NCBI GenBank assembly: GCA_964580675.1 | Contig: CAZOLI010000018.1 | Coordinates: 1 to 58,704, forward strand | Source: CAZOLI01 sp964580675 | GTDB taxonomy: Bacteria > Planctomycetota > MHYJ01 > CAYXQY01 | Direction of reading: 5' to 3' | DNA: 58,704 nt | In this document: positions 25,542-34,747 of the stretch, in pieces | Layout of the letters: the number at the start of each line of letters is the position of its first letter | Numbering within the stretch: the stretch's first letter is position 1 | Translations under genes and position numbers: made by a program | The notes under the pieces: generated by a model | Databases searched by the model: none | Told to the model about the DNA's origin: nothing | What the model saw: only the letters and a program-made list of their open reading frames with translations

Positions 25542-25618
25542 GAGTCCGTAATTTAACGGAGGATGAACACCTCATCGTTCCGTGCGAATTTCCTGGATTC
25601 GGATCACGTCCATTGGTC

Positions 25619-25647
25619 AGTTTATTTACAGGGATCGGTGGTTTCAA
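25619..25647 (-). promoter_or_regulatory. promoter of the DUF4178-DUF350-polyamine cluster
   Basis: On the minus strand TTGAAA (25642-25647), a 17-base spacer and TAAACT (25619-25624). Transcription would begin near 25612, about 70 bases before the first DUF4178 gene. Confidence 0.5.
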
Positions 25648-25708
25648 CGAACTCATTCGTCTCGTCTTTGAACAGATCCGGAAACGAGAAATCTCGGCTT
25701 CGTGAACC

Positions 25709-25736
25709 TTGAAAAAGCAGGACCCGGTATTATAAT
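25709..25736 (+). promoter_or_regulatory. promoter of the NSS symporter gene
   Basis: TTGAAA (25709-25714), a 16-base spacer and a perfect TATAAT (25731-25736). The leader would be about 98 bases. Confidence 0.7.
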
Positions 25737-25840
25737 CTAACGGAAAATAAAGAAAGAGGGAAAACAAGATGGATAAACCATCCGGTTCCCGCCGGGACAC
25801 CGAAATCGATCCTGCACCAGAATCCTGATAAGGAGGCGCT

Positions 25841-28651
25841 ATGGAAGATCGAGATCGTCAACTCTGGGACAACAGAGTCGCCTTCATCATGGCGGCCGTC
25901 GGAAGCGCAGTAGGACTCGGAAACGTCTGGCGGTTTCCGTTTGTTGCTTACCAGAACGGGGGGGGAGCCTTTTTCATTCCCTACTTCACCGCGCTGATCG
26001 CCGCCGGCATTCCGGTGATGATCCTTGAGTACTCCCTCGGGATTATATACCAGAGAGGGGCACCCGGTGCAATGGAAAAAATTTCCAGTTCATTTAAATG
26101 GGTGGGCTGGCTGGCCCTTTTTGTGGGATTAAGCATTTCCTTTTATTACGTCCCCGTCATGGGATGGTCCTGGCATTACATGATGGGATCCCCGGACTAC
26201 ACATGGGCTGAGCCGACGCAGGAAGGAACCGTTTTCATCGTCCCCTTCGAAACGTACAAAACGGAAAAAGAACGGGAACGGATCAGGAAAAAGCTCCGGG
26301 AAAACGAAAAAAACATCCGGTTGGTCAAACACGAAAACCGAATCGAAAACCTGAAACAGCGGTTGAGAGGCATCTGGGGACAGGACCAGGACATTACCTG
26401 GTGGTCCCGGAACGACATCGAGGACGCCAAATCATTCGTTCGCGGCATTTACAAAGACGGAGGGGCCACCGATCCGCCATCGGAGATCCGGGCCCTCCTC
26501 ATACCACACGATTTCCTCGATGCCGAATCGGAGGAGAAAAATATCACGGTCTGGGCCGACAACTTTTACAACAGCAAACTGGAAGAACGGCGAAAAGACG
26601 ACCCGTGGCTGACGGAAATCGAACCGGACCGGCGAGTTGAGTTGATTAAAATTAAGGAGAACGCGGAAAAGCACTTTAACCGAACCACTCTGGGAGGGTT
26701 CAATCCGGGCCAGTGGCAGAATGAGAATTTGCTTGAAACAGCCATAGATGGTCTGAAATCAGGACAGTTTCGAACCGAAGACCTTCAGGAAAAGCAGTTC
26801 ATCAAACGGGTTCAGATCAAGGAGGGCGCCCCCGGTATCACGGCACAGGACCACGTGGATCAAAAAAGTATGGATCTGGAAATCCCCGTCACCCTCCTGA
26901 ACGACATTCGAAACGGGAACGAGGGCTGGCGAAAGGACGTCAAATCTATCCTGAGCAAAGCCGGAACCCACATGGAAAAATTCGACGTGGACACGGACGG
27001 CAACATCAGCAAGTCCGAACGGCGCTCCATAGCCGCCTACCTCGAAAACGCAAAGAAACAGGGAGTTATAAACGTTCATTTCATTGAAACCCTCACCCCG
27101 AGAAGTGCAGAGGTATTTGGCGCACTTTCCCACGCCGAGAAACGGATGAACGAGGCCGAAACCGCCGAACAGGAGGAAACGTTCAAGAAACAGATGGACG
27201 AACACCGGGGCAACCTGGTTGCCGGTTTATCCAATATACTGAAACGACAGGAACAGCAAAACGGAAACAGGCACTTTACGAACCGTATGTGGACCATTAA
27301 CTGGGAACTGGCGGGCTGGTCCGTCCTGACCTGGGTCATCATCTTCCTGATCGTGTTCCGCGGCGTGGAAGTGGTCGGAAAGGTGGTCATGCTTACGGTT
27401 CCCATTCCTCTCCTCCTTCTTGGTGTGCTGATTATATACGGTCTCTTCCAGCCGGGCAGTATGGAAGGGCTGAAACTGTACCTCGAACCGAACTGGCACC
27501 AGGTGGCCAAACCGGGGGTCTGGCTGGCCGCTTTCGGACAGGTGTTCTTTACGCTGAGTCTGGGCTTCGGGATCATGATCGCCTACGCAAGTTACCAGCC
27601 CGAGGACTCCGACATTTCCAACAACAGCTTCATGACGGCCTTCGCCAACTGCGGGACCTCCTTCTACGCCGGCTTTGCCGTCTTCAGCGTCCTCGGAGCC
27701 CTCGCCTGGACACTGAACGTGCCCGTCGAAAACGTGACCACGGCCGGACCCGGGCTCGTGTTCAATGTGTACCCCGTTGCCCTGATGGAAATGCCCGGTG
27801 GGTCCGTTCTGGGGATTCTCTTCTTCTTCAGCCTTCTCACACTGGGCATTGATTCCGCCTTCTCCATTGTGGAGGCCGTCATCACGGGGCTAAACGACAC
27901 TTTTACGGAGACCCCCCGAATTACAATCGTCACCCTGACCTGCCTGGCGGGCATGCTGATCAGCGTTCTGTTTTTTTGCAATCGCGCCGGGCTCATGTGG
28001 CTGGACATTGTCGATCACTTTGCCGCTTCAAGCTTTGGTTTGCCCCTTGTTGGCCTGCTGGAATGCATTGCGGTGGGCCTGTTCTTCAACACCGAAAGCC
28101 TCCGGAAAAAAATTAACGAGCAATCCGAGATCTACCTGGGTTCCTGGTGGAACCTGCTGATTCAGATTGTGGTTCCCGCCGGTCTCATGTACCTTATTGG
28201 GAAGGCCGTCATTACGAAAGTGCAGGGCGTCTACGGCGGATACCACAAAATTCTGGAAAACTCGGTGTATCTTGGCGGATGGGGATACTTCGGGTTGCTT
28301 CTGTTTCTCGCCTTCCTCGTTTCCGGAAGTACCGTTGGAACAGCCTGGATCATATCCGGGGTGATTCTCGGGACCCTTCTAACCTTCGTAATGGATACGG
28401 TGATGATGGCCGTCATGACCACCGTCGGGATCATGCTTCTTCTTGGTGGTTTCCTCACCTGCCTCAATTACGTCCAACCCCAATCGGAGCAGCCGATCAC
28501 GGAGGATGACCTGAAGGAAGAAGCCGAACGCCTGATGGACCAAACCCCGGAGGAAGACGAAGACACCGGTCCCGAGGAGGGTGACGACGACCGGTCAAAC
28601 GAAAACGATGAACCGGAGGAGCCGTCCGGGCCCGGTGACATCACCGGATAG
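25841..28651 (+). CDS. sodium-dependent NSS-family symporter with a ~370-residue EF-hand insertion
   Basis: 936 residues; bacterial family members usually have 450-550. The ATG follows AAGGAGG. TM1 has the unwound motif GSAVGLGNVWRFPF and then NGGGAFFIPYF, diagnostic of the LeuT-type neurotransmitter:sodium symporters. After TM3 (about residue 113) a charged, helical insertion runs to about residue 486, where WELAGWSVLTWVII (TM4) resumes the family fold. Topologically this is extracellular loop 2. It includes a textbook EF-hand loop, DVDTDGNISKSE (382-393), with Asp at 1, 3 and 5, Gly at 6, Ile at 8 and Glu at 12. Later TMs include GFGIMIAYASYQP and LTLGIDSAFSIVEAVITG. The C-terminal tail is acidic. 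Substrate, probably an amino acid or amine, is unknown. Confidence 0.92.
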   Translation: MEDRDRQLWDNRVAFIMAAVGSAVGLGNVWRFPFVAYQNGGGAFFIPYFTALIAAGIPVMILEYSLGIIYQRGAPGAMEKISSSFKWVGWLALFVGLSISFYYVPVMGWSWHYMMGSPDYTWAEPTQEGTVFIVPFETYKTEKERERIRKKLRENEKNIRLVKHENRIENLKQRLRGIWGQDQDITWWSRNDIEDAKSFVRGIYKDGGATDPPSEIRALLIPHDFLDAESEEKNITVWADNFYNSKLEERRKDDPWLTEIEPDRRVELIKIKENAEKHFNRTTLGGFNPGQWQNENLLETAIDGLKSGQFRTEDLQEKQFIKRVQIKEGAPGITAQDHVDQKSMDLEIPVTLLNDIRNGNEGWRKDVKSILSKAGTHMEKFDVDTDGNISKSERRSIAAYLENAKKQGVINVHFIETLTPRSAEVFGALSHAEKRMNEAETAEQEETFKKQMDEHRGNLVAGLSNILKRQEQQNGNRHFTNRMWTINWELAGWSVLTWVIIFLIVFRGVEVVGKVVMLTVPIPLLLLGVLIIYGLFQPGSMEGLKLYLEPNWHQVAKPGVWLAAFGQVFFTLSLGFGIMIAYASYQPEDSDISNNSFMTAFANCGTSFYAGFAVFSVLGALAWTLNVPVENVTTAGPGLVFNVYPVALMEMPGGSVLGILFFFSLLTLGIDSAFSIVEAVITGLNDTFTETPRITIVTLTCLAGMLISVLFFCNRAGLMWLDIVDHFAASSFGLPLVGLLECIAVGLFFNTESLRKKINEQSEIYLGSWWNLLIQIVVPAGLMYLIGKAVITKVQGVYGGYHKILENSVYLGGWGYFGLLLFLAFLVSGSTVGTAWIISGVILGTLLTFVMDTVMMAVMTTVGIMLLLGGFLTCLNYVQPQSEQPITEDDLKEEAERLMDQTPEEDEDTGPEEGDDDRSNENDEPEEPSGPGDITG

Positions 28652-28677
28652 AGAACGCGGCAGGATAAAGGCGGTGG

Positions 28678-29133
28678 CTATTGTTCTTCCACGGAATTGA
28701 ACTCCACCCCTTCCACTTCATACACCCGGTCCGACGACACGCTGTTTTCGTAAACTTTCGTGTCTCCCGGTCGAATCCGAATGGTCCTGCCGCTTTTGTC
28801 CGCCTCCTCCGGCCAGACCCGCTCCCCATTCTCCGACCGGTATATCGGTCGGATGGCGAAGGTATGGGCGTGCTGACAGTTGTTCTTCAAAAGGACGGAG
28901 ACCTTCAAATGATTCGGGCCTTTGGTGTCCGAAACCGTCACGTCAATACACGCGGGAACACCGTTTTCGGCTTGCTGCAGAAGCCATTCCTGCTTCTCGG
29001 GCTCCTCGGGGGGGGACTGGAAAAGAAAGCATCCGGAAAACCCGAAGGCCCCGAAAACAACCACCATAAACAGCGACAATCGGCGGATCAAAACCGGTAC
29101 AGAACCTCGAGACAGGTCCCTGGTCATGTTCAT
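28678..29133 (-). CDS. hypothetical lipoprotein
   Basis: 151 residues from ATG 29133, preceded by GGAA at 8-base spacing. The signal segment ends in FGAFGFSGC, a lipobox. The mature part has a beta-sandwich look: ACIDVTVSDTKGPNHLKVSV, LKNNCQHAHTFAIRPIYR, then ENSVSSDRVYEVEGVEF. It faintly resembles DUF1425/YcfL lipoproteins, but I cannot confirm this. Last gene of the minus-strand operon, 65 bases after the M48 protease gene. Confidence 0.75.
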   Translation of the reverse strand: MNMTRDLSRGSVPVLIRRLSLFMVVVFGAFGFSGCFLFQSPPEEPEKQEWLLQQAENGVPACIDVTVSDTKGPNHLKVSVLLKNNCQHAHTFAIRPIYRSENGERVWPEEADKSGRTIRIRPGDTKVYENSVSSDRVYEVEGVEFNSVEEQ

Positions 29134-29198
29134 TGTTATTTCCAGGTCATCGAATATACAGAGACCGGTAATCTTCTAAGAACAGAAATGATAAACGA

Positions 29199-30146
29199 TC
29201 ATGAACCGATTCGGGAACGAAAACGGGATGATAACTTCACGCCCTCTCCCTTAATATGATCCTCCTTCCGCTGCTTTTGAATTTCCGATTTTATGTTTTT
29301 GATTCGTTTTTCCGAAACGGGATGGGTGCTGTTTTTTCCCTCTCCACTTCCTCCGGTGCCTTCCTTCTGCTGTCGTTTTAACACCCGGAGCAGACCGGAC
29401 GGGTCGTAACCCGTGGAACCCGTAAGAAACACCGCCCCGCGATCCGCTTCGTGTTCCTGTTCCGGGGGATATCCCTCGTCCAGCAGAACGTCCTCTCCCA
29501 CCTCCGTCGTAAATTCAATTAATCCCTGTGCCTGGTCACTGCCATCCCCCATGTCGCTGATGGCCGCCCCTACGTTTGCCGCTCCCTTAATTGCCTGCAG
29601 TGCTCCAGTTTTGTTTCGGCGTGACTCAATTTCTTGAATGATGTGCTGTGACTGTATGTGGGCAATTTCGTGGGCAAGCACACCGGCCAGTTCCGACTCG
29701 TCCCGGCAAAACGAAATTGCACCGGTGGTCACGAACACGTAACCCCCCGGTGTGGAGAAGGCGTTGACCTGCTCCGATTCTATGACACCAAACACGAACC
29801 TTCCCAGGTCATATCCGCTGTGCCGGGCCACGGTTTTTCCCACGAAGCTAACATACCTCGACAAGGGCTTATCCCGTTTGAGTGTTTTCTTCTTCAGAAT
29901 TCGAGCGGAAACCCCCCGTCCGATCGCAATCTCATCCTCCACCGTCAGGTCCTCCCAGACCTTTTTGGCTCCCATATAAGCATTAAGACCCCCCGATACG
30001 CCCTGTAATACTTTTCCCACCGTTCCTGCTCCCGAAACGTTCACGGACGAAGCTACTTTTGCCAGCTGTTTGCAGCGAAGGCTGCTCAGAAGAAAAAGGA
30101 CACAGAGAAGTACAAACATCCGTTTGGTGACTGCTCGACCGATCAT
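29199..30146 (-). CDS. M48 family metalloprotease, lipoprotein
   Basis: 315 residues, overlapping the upstream SH3 gene as ATGA. The short signal segment VLLCVLFLLSSLRC ends in a plausible lipobox Cys. The zinc-binding HExxH lies in LAHEIAHIQSQH (His159, Glu160, His163), and the third ligand is in EQEHEADRGAVFL. VFGVIESEQVNAFSTPGGYVFVTTG is the typical M48 pre-motif segment. Relatives such as BepA/LoiP/YcaL degrade or chaperone outer-membrane proteins, so a quality-control role in the envelope is likely. Confidence 0.93.
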   Translation of the reverse strand: MIGRAVTKRMFVLLCVLFLLSSLRCKQLAKVASSVNVSGAGTVGKVLQGVSGGLNAYMGAKKVWEDLTVEDEIAIGRGVSARILKKKTLKRDKPLSRYVSFVGKTVARHSGYDLGRFVFGVIESEQVNAFSTPGGYVFVTTGAISFCRDESELAGVLAHEIAHIQSQHIIQEIESRRNKTGALQAIKGAANVGAAISDMGDGSDQAQGLIEFTTEVGEDVLLDEGYPPEQEHEADRGAVFLTGSTGYDPSGLLRVLKRQQKEGTGGSGEGKNSTHPVSEKRIKNIKSEIQKQRKEDHIKGEGVKLSSRFRSRIGS

Positions 30147-30742
30147 TTCAGCTTTCCCTCCTGGATAAACTGCACAAGCTGTTCTGACTTCTCCCGGTCG
30201 ATGTATGTGTTAAACTCCTCCACCCAGTTCAGAGCCTCAAAATCACCGTCCACCTTCTCGAAATTTTCCGAATCATGAGGGTTCAGCCCCCTGACTGCCG
30301 CTTTTTTTTCCGGTGCCTCCGCTCCACCCTTTATCGTGGCTCTCTGGCTCTCCTCCTCGAAGTCCTCCAGCCCCTGGAGAAATTCCTGTTCCCTCTGCTC
30401 GTACGACTTCTCCTCTTTCGGCTCCTGTTTCGTGGGATCGGATCGGGAAAGGGCCCCTTCCAGCAACCACCCTTCCGGGCCATCGGAGACAGCAACCCGG
30501 AGCCACCGTTCTTTCACGTCCTCAACGGACACGGGTGTTCCCCGGCTCAGCCGGGTTTTCGACTTGGACAACACGGAATCTTCTTCCCGAAGGGGTTCTC
30601 CCAATCGATCCACGTAACCCTCATCCCCCACGGCCCAGGTGGGCTCCTGGTCTTTTTCTGCCTTTTCCTGGGCCACAACGAACAGCAGAAACCCCGTCAT
30701 AAATACAAGCACAAAAGCAAGAACCACATTCGGCTTTTTCAT
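30143..30742 (-). CDS. bacterial SH3-domain exported protein
   Basis: 199 residues with an N-terminal signal peptide or anchor (VVLAFVLVFMTGFLLFVVAQ). A bacterial SH3-like domain follows: YVDRLGEPLREEDSVLSKSK, LSRGTPVSVEDVKERWLRV, GPEGWLLEGALS (about residues 42-105). The rest is an acidic coil, ending in EEFNTYIDREKSEQLVQFIQ. Such SH3b domains usually contact peptidoglycan or stem peptides. It is coupled to the M48 gene by a 4-base overlap. Confidence 0.82.
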   Translation of the reverse strand: MKKPNVVLAFVLVFMTGFLLFVVAQEKAEKDQEPTWAVGDEGYVDRLGEPLREEDSVLSKSKTRLSRGTPVSVEDVKERWLRVAVSDGPEGWLLEGALSRSDPTKQEPKEEKSYEQREQEFLQGLEDFEEESQRATIKGGAEAPEKKAAVRGLNPHDSENFEKVDGDFEALNWVEEFNTYIDREKSEQLVQFIQEGKLK

Positions 30743-30774
30743 GTCAGCGTCCCTTCAGAAGCTGAAAAATCGTG

Positions 30775-32937
30775 TTATTCTTCATCGTTCCGTCCCGCCT
30801 TCTCGTCTCCGCCCTCCCGCTTCTCACTCACCCGGTCCATCCAGAAGACGGACGGGTCATCTTCGGGTTGTATGGAAAGACAGCTAAGAAAACAATCCAT
30901 GGCCCGTTCATAATTCCCGTCCCGATAAGAAGTCACCCCGGCGTTAAACTCATCAGCAAGCTTTTCCAGCTTTTCGTTTTCCCCGAACCGGCATAGGACT
31001 TCGTGAACCATTACCTTTCTCTCTACACCCTTGACGGAGGTCCATCCGAGAGATCTTGTCACAAATTCATCGTCGACACGCTCCTTCGTCCGATCGGATA
31101 TTAAAATATCGGTACCGAATTTTTTGTTAAGACCTTCCAGACGACTGGCCAGGTTTACGCCCTCGCCAATCGGGGTGTACTCCACGAATTCCTGACCGCC
31201 CATAAACCCGACCACGGTCGGGCCCGTATGAATCCCAACCCCGATCCGAACCGGCGACGGATGCGGAATGGATAGTTTGTTCGGTATTTCACGTGTCTTC
31301 CGTTTCATTTCCAGCGCCGCCCGCACCGCTTTTCGCTCCGGCTGGTCGATTCGCTGAGGTGCCCCAAAATATCCCAGGAATCCGTCGCCCATATATTTAT
31401 CAAAGGTCCCTTCGTGAGTCAATAAGGAGTCAAGCATCTCGTCAAAATGATGGTTCAGGTAATCAACCACCTCCTCCGGGTTGTGGTCATCCGAAAACTC
31501 GGTAAAACCCCGAATGTCCGCGAACAGCACCGTCAGCTCCCTGGTTTCCCCCACTTCCGCCCGGGCGAGGTCAAAGTTGGTTTCAAGGTCTTCCAGAATG
31601 GATTCGGGCACCATTTTACCGAAATTTCGTCGGATTCGTTCTCGTCTCAGGCCTTCCGTAAAGTACTGGAAAAACCCCGTGAGAAGCAACGCCGAAAAGC
31701 CACCCGCCGCCGGTGTCGCCATTGGTAACACCAGGTAGAATCGCCGGAACAGTTCAACGGCTGTACCTCCATAAGCAATCAACGCCAGTACGGCAAAAAG
31801 CAGTTCCCATCGAACTCGCACAAACCAGGCCACGGTCACGGCGACAAGGACGGACACAAAGATCGTAATTCCGTAAACAACCCATGGTGGTGGATACGTG
31901 AGATTCGGCCCGGAAAGCAAATTTTCCACGGCGGTAGCCTGTGCTTCCACCCCCGCCAACTTTGGTGTCGTCGGCGTGCTGACCACATCAAGCGGACTGT
32001 CTTTTCCTTTGACGGAAAAGGAAGCGCCGATCAACACAATTTTGTCCGAAAAATCCTCCGGTGTCACGGCATCATCCGCCTCCAACTCATCCCGCCTGGC
32101 CTTGAATATATCCAGATAGGAATGCCTCGGAAAGGCCCTCGGGTTGTACCAGCACAGCGGCAAATTGCCGTCTTCATCCAGCTGAATGTTCCTTCCGGCA
32201 AATTTCAGCTGATAAAATTGTCCCTCCCTCTTTAATTTTGCCGACCGTCCTCCCTTTGTGGCCGCGGCCGACATGGCCAGCGACGGTACTACTGATTCCC
32301 CAACCCGGTTAAAAAGCGAAATCCGGCGGAGGACCCCGTCCGGATCACGGTTTACGACCACCGAGCCGGCCCCGTCCGCCGCGTTTAAAAATTCTTCAAT
32401 GGGCGCACGAAGAATATTATACTCCGGATCCGGCAGTTTCTCGGACAGATGATCCCATCGATTCCTCCAGGAGGAGGGCAGTAATTTTTCCGGGGTATCG
32501 GCCGGGTTTTTCATATCCTGATAAACGGGGACAACCGGCTGAATATCATGGACGCCCTCCAGCGTGTCCTTCACGTAACCCAGTTCCCGTTCCTGATCAC
32601 GACCAACCGGCTTCCGACGGAACACAACATCAAAACAGATGGCCGCGGGGTCTCCTTTACTGATAAAATCAAGAACCAGTTCGTGAATCATCCAGCGAAA
32701 GGGCCAGGATTTCCCTTTCTTCTGAAGGTATGAAATGGAAGCGTCGTCAATGGGGACGAGAACTACGTTCGGTTCCTCGTCGAGTTTTGCAGGGAAGGCT
32801 CGAAATCGAAGATCGGTGGTTCGACGCTCCATGTCCTTCAGGAAGTCAAACCGGGCCAGGTACATCGAGGCCAGCCCGGACAGGGTGCCAAGAACCACTG
32901 CCACAACCAGCCGTAATCCGGTTTTATGGAAGGGCAT
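30775..32937 (-). CDS. CHASE2-domain class III adenylate/guanylate cyclase
   Basis: 720 residues. N-terminal TM helix, then an extracytoplasmic CHASE2 sensor (NVVLVPIDDASISYLQ, ICFDVVFRR, DKIVLIGASF), about residues 25-335. Three TM helices follow (VVYGITIFVSVLVAVTVAWF and two more), then a short linker and the catalytic domain from ~465: LTVLFADIRGFTEFSDD with metal Asp474, KYMGDGFLGYFG with Asp518, and YTPIGEGVNLASRLEGL with the transition-state Asn and Arg. It should make cAMP, or cGMP, in the cytosol in response to a periplasmic signal. The gene joins the zinc-ribbon gene by a TAATG overlap. Confidence 0.94.
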   Translation of the reverse strand: MPFHKTGLRLVVAVVLGTLSGLASMYLARFDFLKDMERRTTDLRFRAFPAKLDEEPNVVLVPIDDASISYLQKKGKSWPFRWMIHELVLDFISKGDPAAICFDVVFRRKPVGRDQERELGYVKDTLEGVHDIQPVVPVYQDMKNPADTPEKLLPSSWRNRWDHLSEKLPDPEYNILRAPIEEFLNAADGAGSVVVNRDPDGVLRRISLFNRVGESVVPSLAMSAAATKGGRSAKLKREGQFYQLKFAGRNIQLDEDGNLPLCWYNPRAFPRHSYLDIFKARRDELEADDAVTPEDFSDKIVLIGASFSVKGKDSPLDVVSTPTTPKLAGVEAQATAVENLLSGPNLTYPPPWVVYGITIFVSVLVAVTVAWFVRVRWELLFAVLALIAYGGTAVELFRRFYLVLPMATPAAGGFSALLLTGFFQYFTEGLRRERIRRNFGKMVPESILEDLETNFDLARAEVGETRELTVLFADIRGFTEFSDDHNPEEVVDYLNHHFDEMLDSLLTHEGTFDKYMGDGFLGYFGAPQRIDQPERKAVRAALEMKRKTREIPNKLSIPHPSPVRIGVGIHTGPTVVGFMGGQEFVEYTPIGEGVNLASRLEGLNKKFGTDILISDRTKERVDDEFVTRSLGWTSVKGVERKVMVHEVLCRFGENEKLEKLADEFNAGVTSYRDGNYERAMDCFLSCLSIQPEDDPSVFWMDRVSEKREGGDEKAGRNDEE

Positions 32938-33299
32938 TACTTTTCCTCGGGAACAGGAGGATGATGCCAGTTGTTCTCGTCCTCCTTCAGGTCCTCCATG
33001 GACTTCCTGTACCGCTGGATCTGCTCGGATGCATCATTCGTACTGCTGGGAAGAATAATTTTCTTTGGCCAGTGGTTGCTGACCAGCGTCACCCGTGCGG
33101 TCAGGGCAAGAGCAAATATAAACAGACAGATAACGAGAGCCGTTCGGGTTTGCTCCTCCAGAGCTTTTTCGGCCTGCTGTTCAACCTTCTGCGAAAGTTC
33201 GTCATGGACCCGATCGCGGGCCATGTCAATTTTCTGACCACACTGTTCGCAGTAGAGGTTTTCCTCCGGGTTTTCCCGACCGCAGTGATTACATTTCAT
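32937..33299 (-). CDS. zinc-ribbon, single-TM protein
   Basis: 120 residues. Cys3, Cys6, Cys17 and Cys20 (CNHCGRENP...YCEQCGQ) form an N-terminal zinc ribbon. A coiled-coil-like segment (DELSQKVEQQAEKALEEQ), one TM helix (ALVICLFIFALALTARVTL) and a short helical tail follow. The gene lies between the TPR protein and the cyclase and is probably a regulator or assembly partner of one of them; no precise family is recognised. Confidence 0.8.
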   Translation of the reverse strand: MKCNHCGRENPEENLYCEQCGQKIDMARDRVHDELSQKVEQQAEKALEEQTRTALVICLFIFALALTARVTLVSNHWPKKIILPSSTNDASEQIQRYRKSMEDLKEDENNWHHPPVPEEK

Positions 33300-33322
33300 A
33301 ACCGGTTTTTTGTATCTCCTGC

Positions 33323-34747
33323 TTACAAATTGCTGTCAAACCACTTTTTAAAGGATTCATCCGGATCATCGGCCATATCTATGTATTTCTCCCCGTAGTT
33401 TCGGGCTTCCTCCGGTTTGCTCTTCGTGGCCTTTGATTCCGCGTAATAAGCTATGGCGAGGTCGCGGTACGTCTTTGCTTTATCGGGAAACAGTTTCCTC
33501 GCTTCTTTCAGCCGGCGACGGGCTTTTGCCAGCCGTTTACCCGCGAATTCTCGACCCATGTGATAGTATACGGTGCCGGTATTTATCAGGACAAAATAAC
33601 GTTCCTCATCCGACAGATTCATTTCCAGAACGTTCTCGAACTCATACCGGGCTTTTTCCAGTACCCGTCGCGCATCCCCGTTCTGGTTGTTTTCCAGGAA
33701 CTGTTTGCCCTTGTCCAGAAGGATTAACGCCCTGCTTAAATTCAGCTCGGGTCGATCCCCGCCACCGGGAATTTTATGCTTTGCGTTTTTATAAAGCGTT
33801 TCGCAGAACCCGTAATCCCCCTCCCGCCGGTGACAGTTCATGGCAATGGCCATTTGAAGCTGAAAGGCCGATTCCAATAATTCTTTTCCGAGCCTCGAAT
33901 TGCCCTGACTTTTGCCGCGCCTGCGCAGTCGGCTGGAAAACATGGCCCATTTTCGCAACGATTTCTGCCGGACCATCTCCTCCGATACATCCCCCTGCTG
34001 ATAATATTGCGCGATAATATACCCCCTGTTCACAAGTGTCTCCGGTCGTTCCGGGTCAAGGAGGTAGAGGCTATCGTACGTTTTCCGGGCCGTCGTGTAA
34101 TTGCCGTTTTTCGCCTGCACAACGGCCTGTCCGGCGTAGAGATCGGAAAGGGAGGAACGGTGAATCGGTTTCGGGCTTTCGCTACTGCTCCCCGATACCT
34201 GGCCGGCAATCTTCCGAAATATCTTTGCTGCGTTCTTGAGCGCTTCTTTCTTCTCCCCGATAAAGTAGCGGCGCAGTGCAAGCTGTCCCAGCTGTGCACG
34301 CACATCCATGCTCAGATGTCCGCTCGCCTTCGCCTTCTGAAGAAAGGATTGCGCTTCCTCAAGATGTTTCGCCTCCCCCGATTGACTGGCCCTTCGCAAC
34401 CGAATAACAGCCCGACCGATCAGAGCAGCCGTCCGCATCCGTCCGTCATCACCAGCGGCTATTCGTTTGTAAACGTCGTCGGCACGATCAAATTTGTCCT
34501 CACCCACCAGCATTCGACCTTTTAAAAGCAGTGCCGGCGTCCAGTTCCCGTAATTGCTCAGGGCATTATCAAGAGGACCAATTACATTTCCATACCGTTT
34601 GCTTCCGAATTGCTGCAGCGCCTCCCGGTAACCCTGTTCAAAGTTAAAATAAAGCCACGTCGTCCAGCAAATGTACACTGAAACAATCACCAGAACACCG
34701 GAAACAACCGCCTCACCGATTGACAGGTTGGTCCACTTATAATTCAT
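33323..34747 (-). CDS. TPR-repeat protein with N-terminal membrane anchor
   Basis: 474 residues. One TM helix near residues 9-31 (EAVVSGVLVIVSVYICWTTW). The rest is helical with TPR-like pairs: YGNVIGPLDNALSNYGNW, ADDVYKRIAAGDD, NYTTARKTYDSLYLLDPERPETLVNRG, ARRRLKEARKLFPDKAKTYRDLAIAYY. It probably scaffolds proteins in the periplasm. Its ATG overlaps the signal-peptidase-like gene stop (TAATG), and the zinc-ribbon gene follows after 23 bases. Confidence 0.82.
   Translation of the reverse strand: MNYKWTNLSIGEAVVSGVLVIVSVYICWTTWLYFNFEQGYREALQQFGSKRYGNVIGPLDNALSNYGNWTPALLLKGRMLVGEDKFDRADDVYKRIAAGDDGRMRTAALIGRAVIRLRRASQSGEAKHLEEAQSFLQKAKASGHLSMDVRAQLGQLALRRYFIGEKKEALKNAAKIFRKIAGQVSGSSSESPKPIHRSSLSDLYAGQAVVQAKNGNYTTARKTYDSLYLLDPERPETLVNRGYIIAQYYQQGDVSEEMVRQKSLRKWAMFSSRLRRRGKSQGNSRLGKELLESAFQLQMAIAMNCHRREGDYGFCETLYKNAKHKIPGGGDRPELNLSRALILLDKGKQFLENNQNGDARRVLEKARYEFENVLEMNLSDEERYFVLINTGTVYYHMGREFAGKRLAKARRRLKEARKLFPDKAKTYRDLAIAYYAESKATKSKPEEARNYGEKYIDMADDPDESFKKWFDSNL

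Larger units (their letters stand above)
25542..25840. other. divergent promoter region DUF4178 cluster / NSS symporter
   Basis: 299 bases without a gene. It contains two well-formed sigma70-type promoters facing away from each other (25619-25647 minus; 25709-25736 plus), both with a TTGAAA -35 box. Confidence 0.65.
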
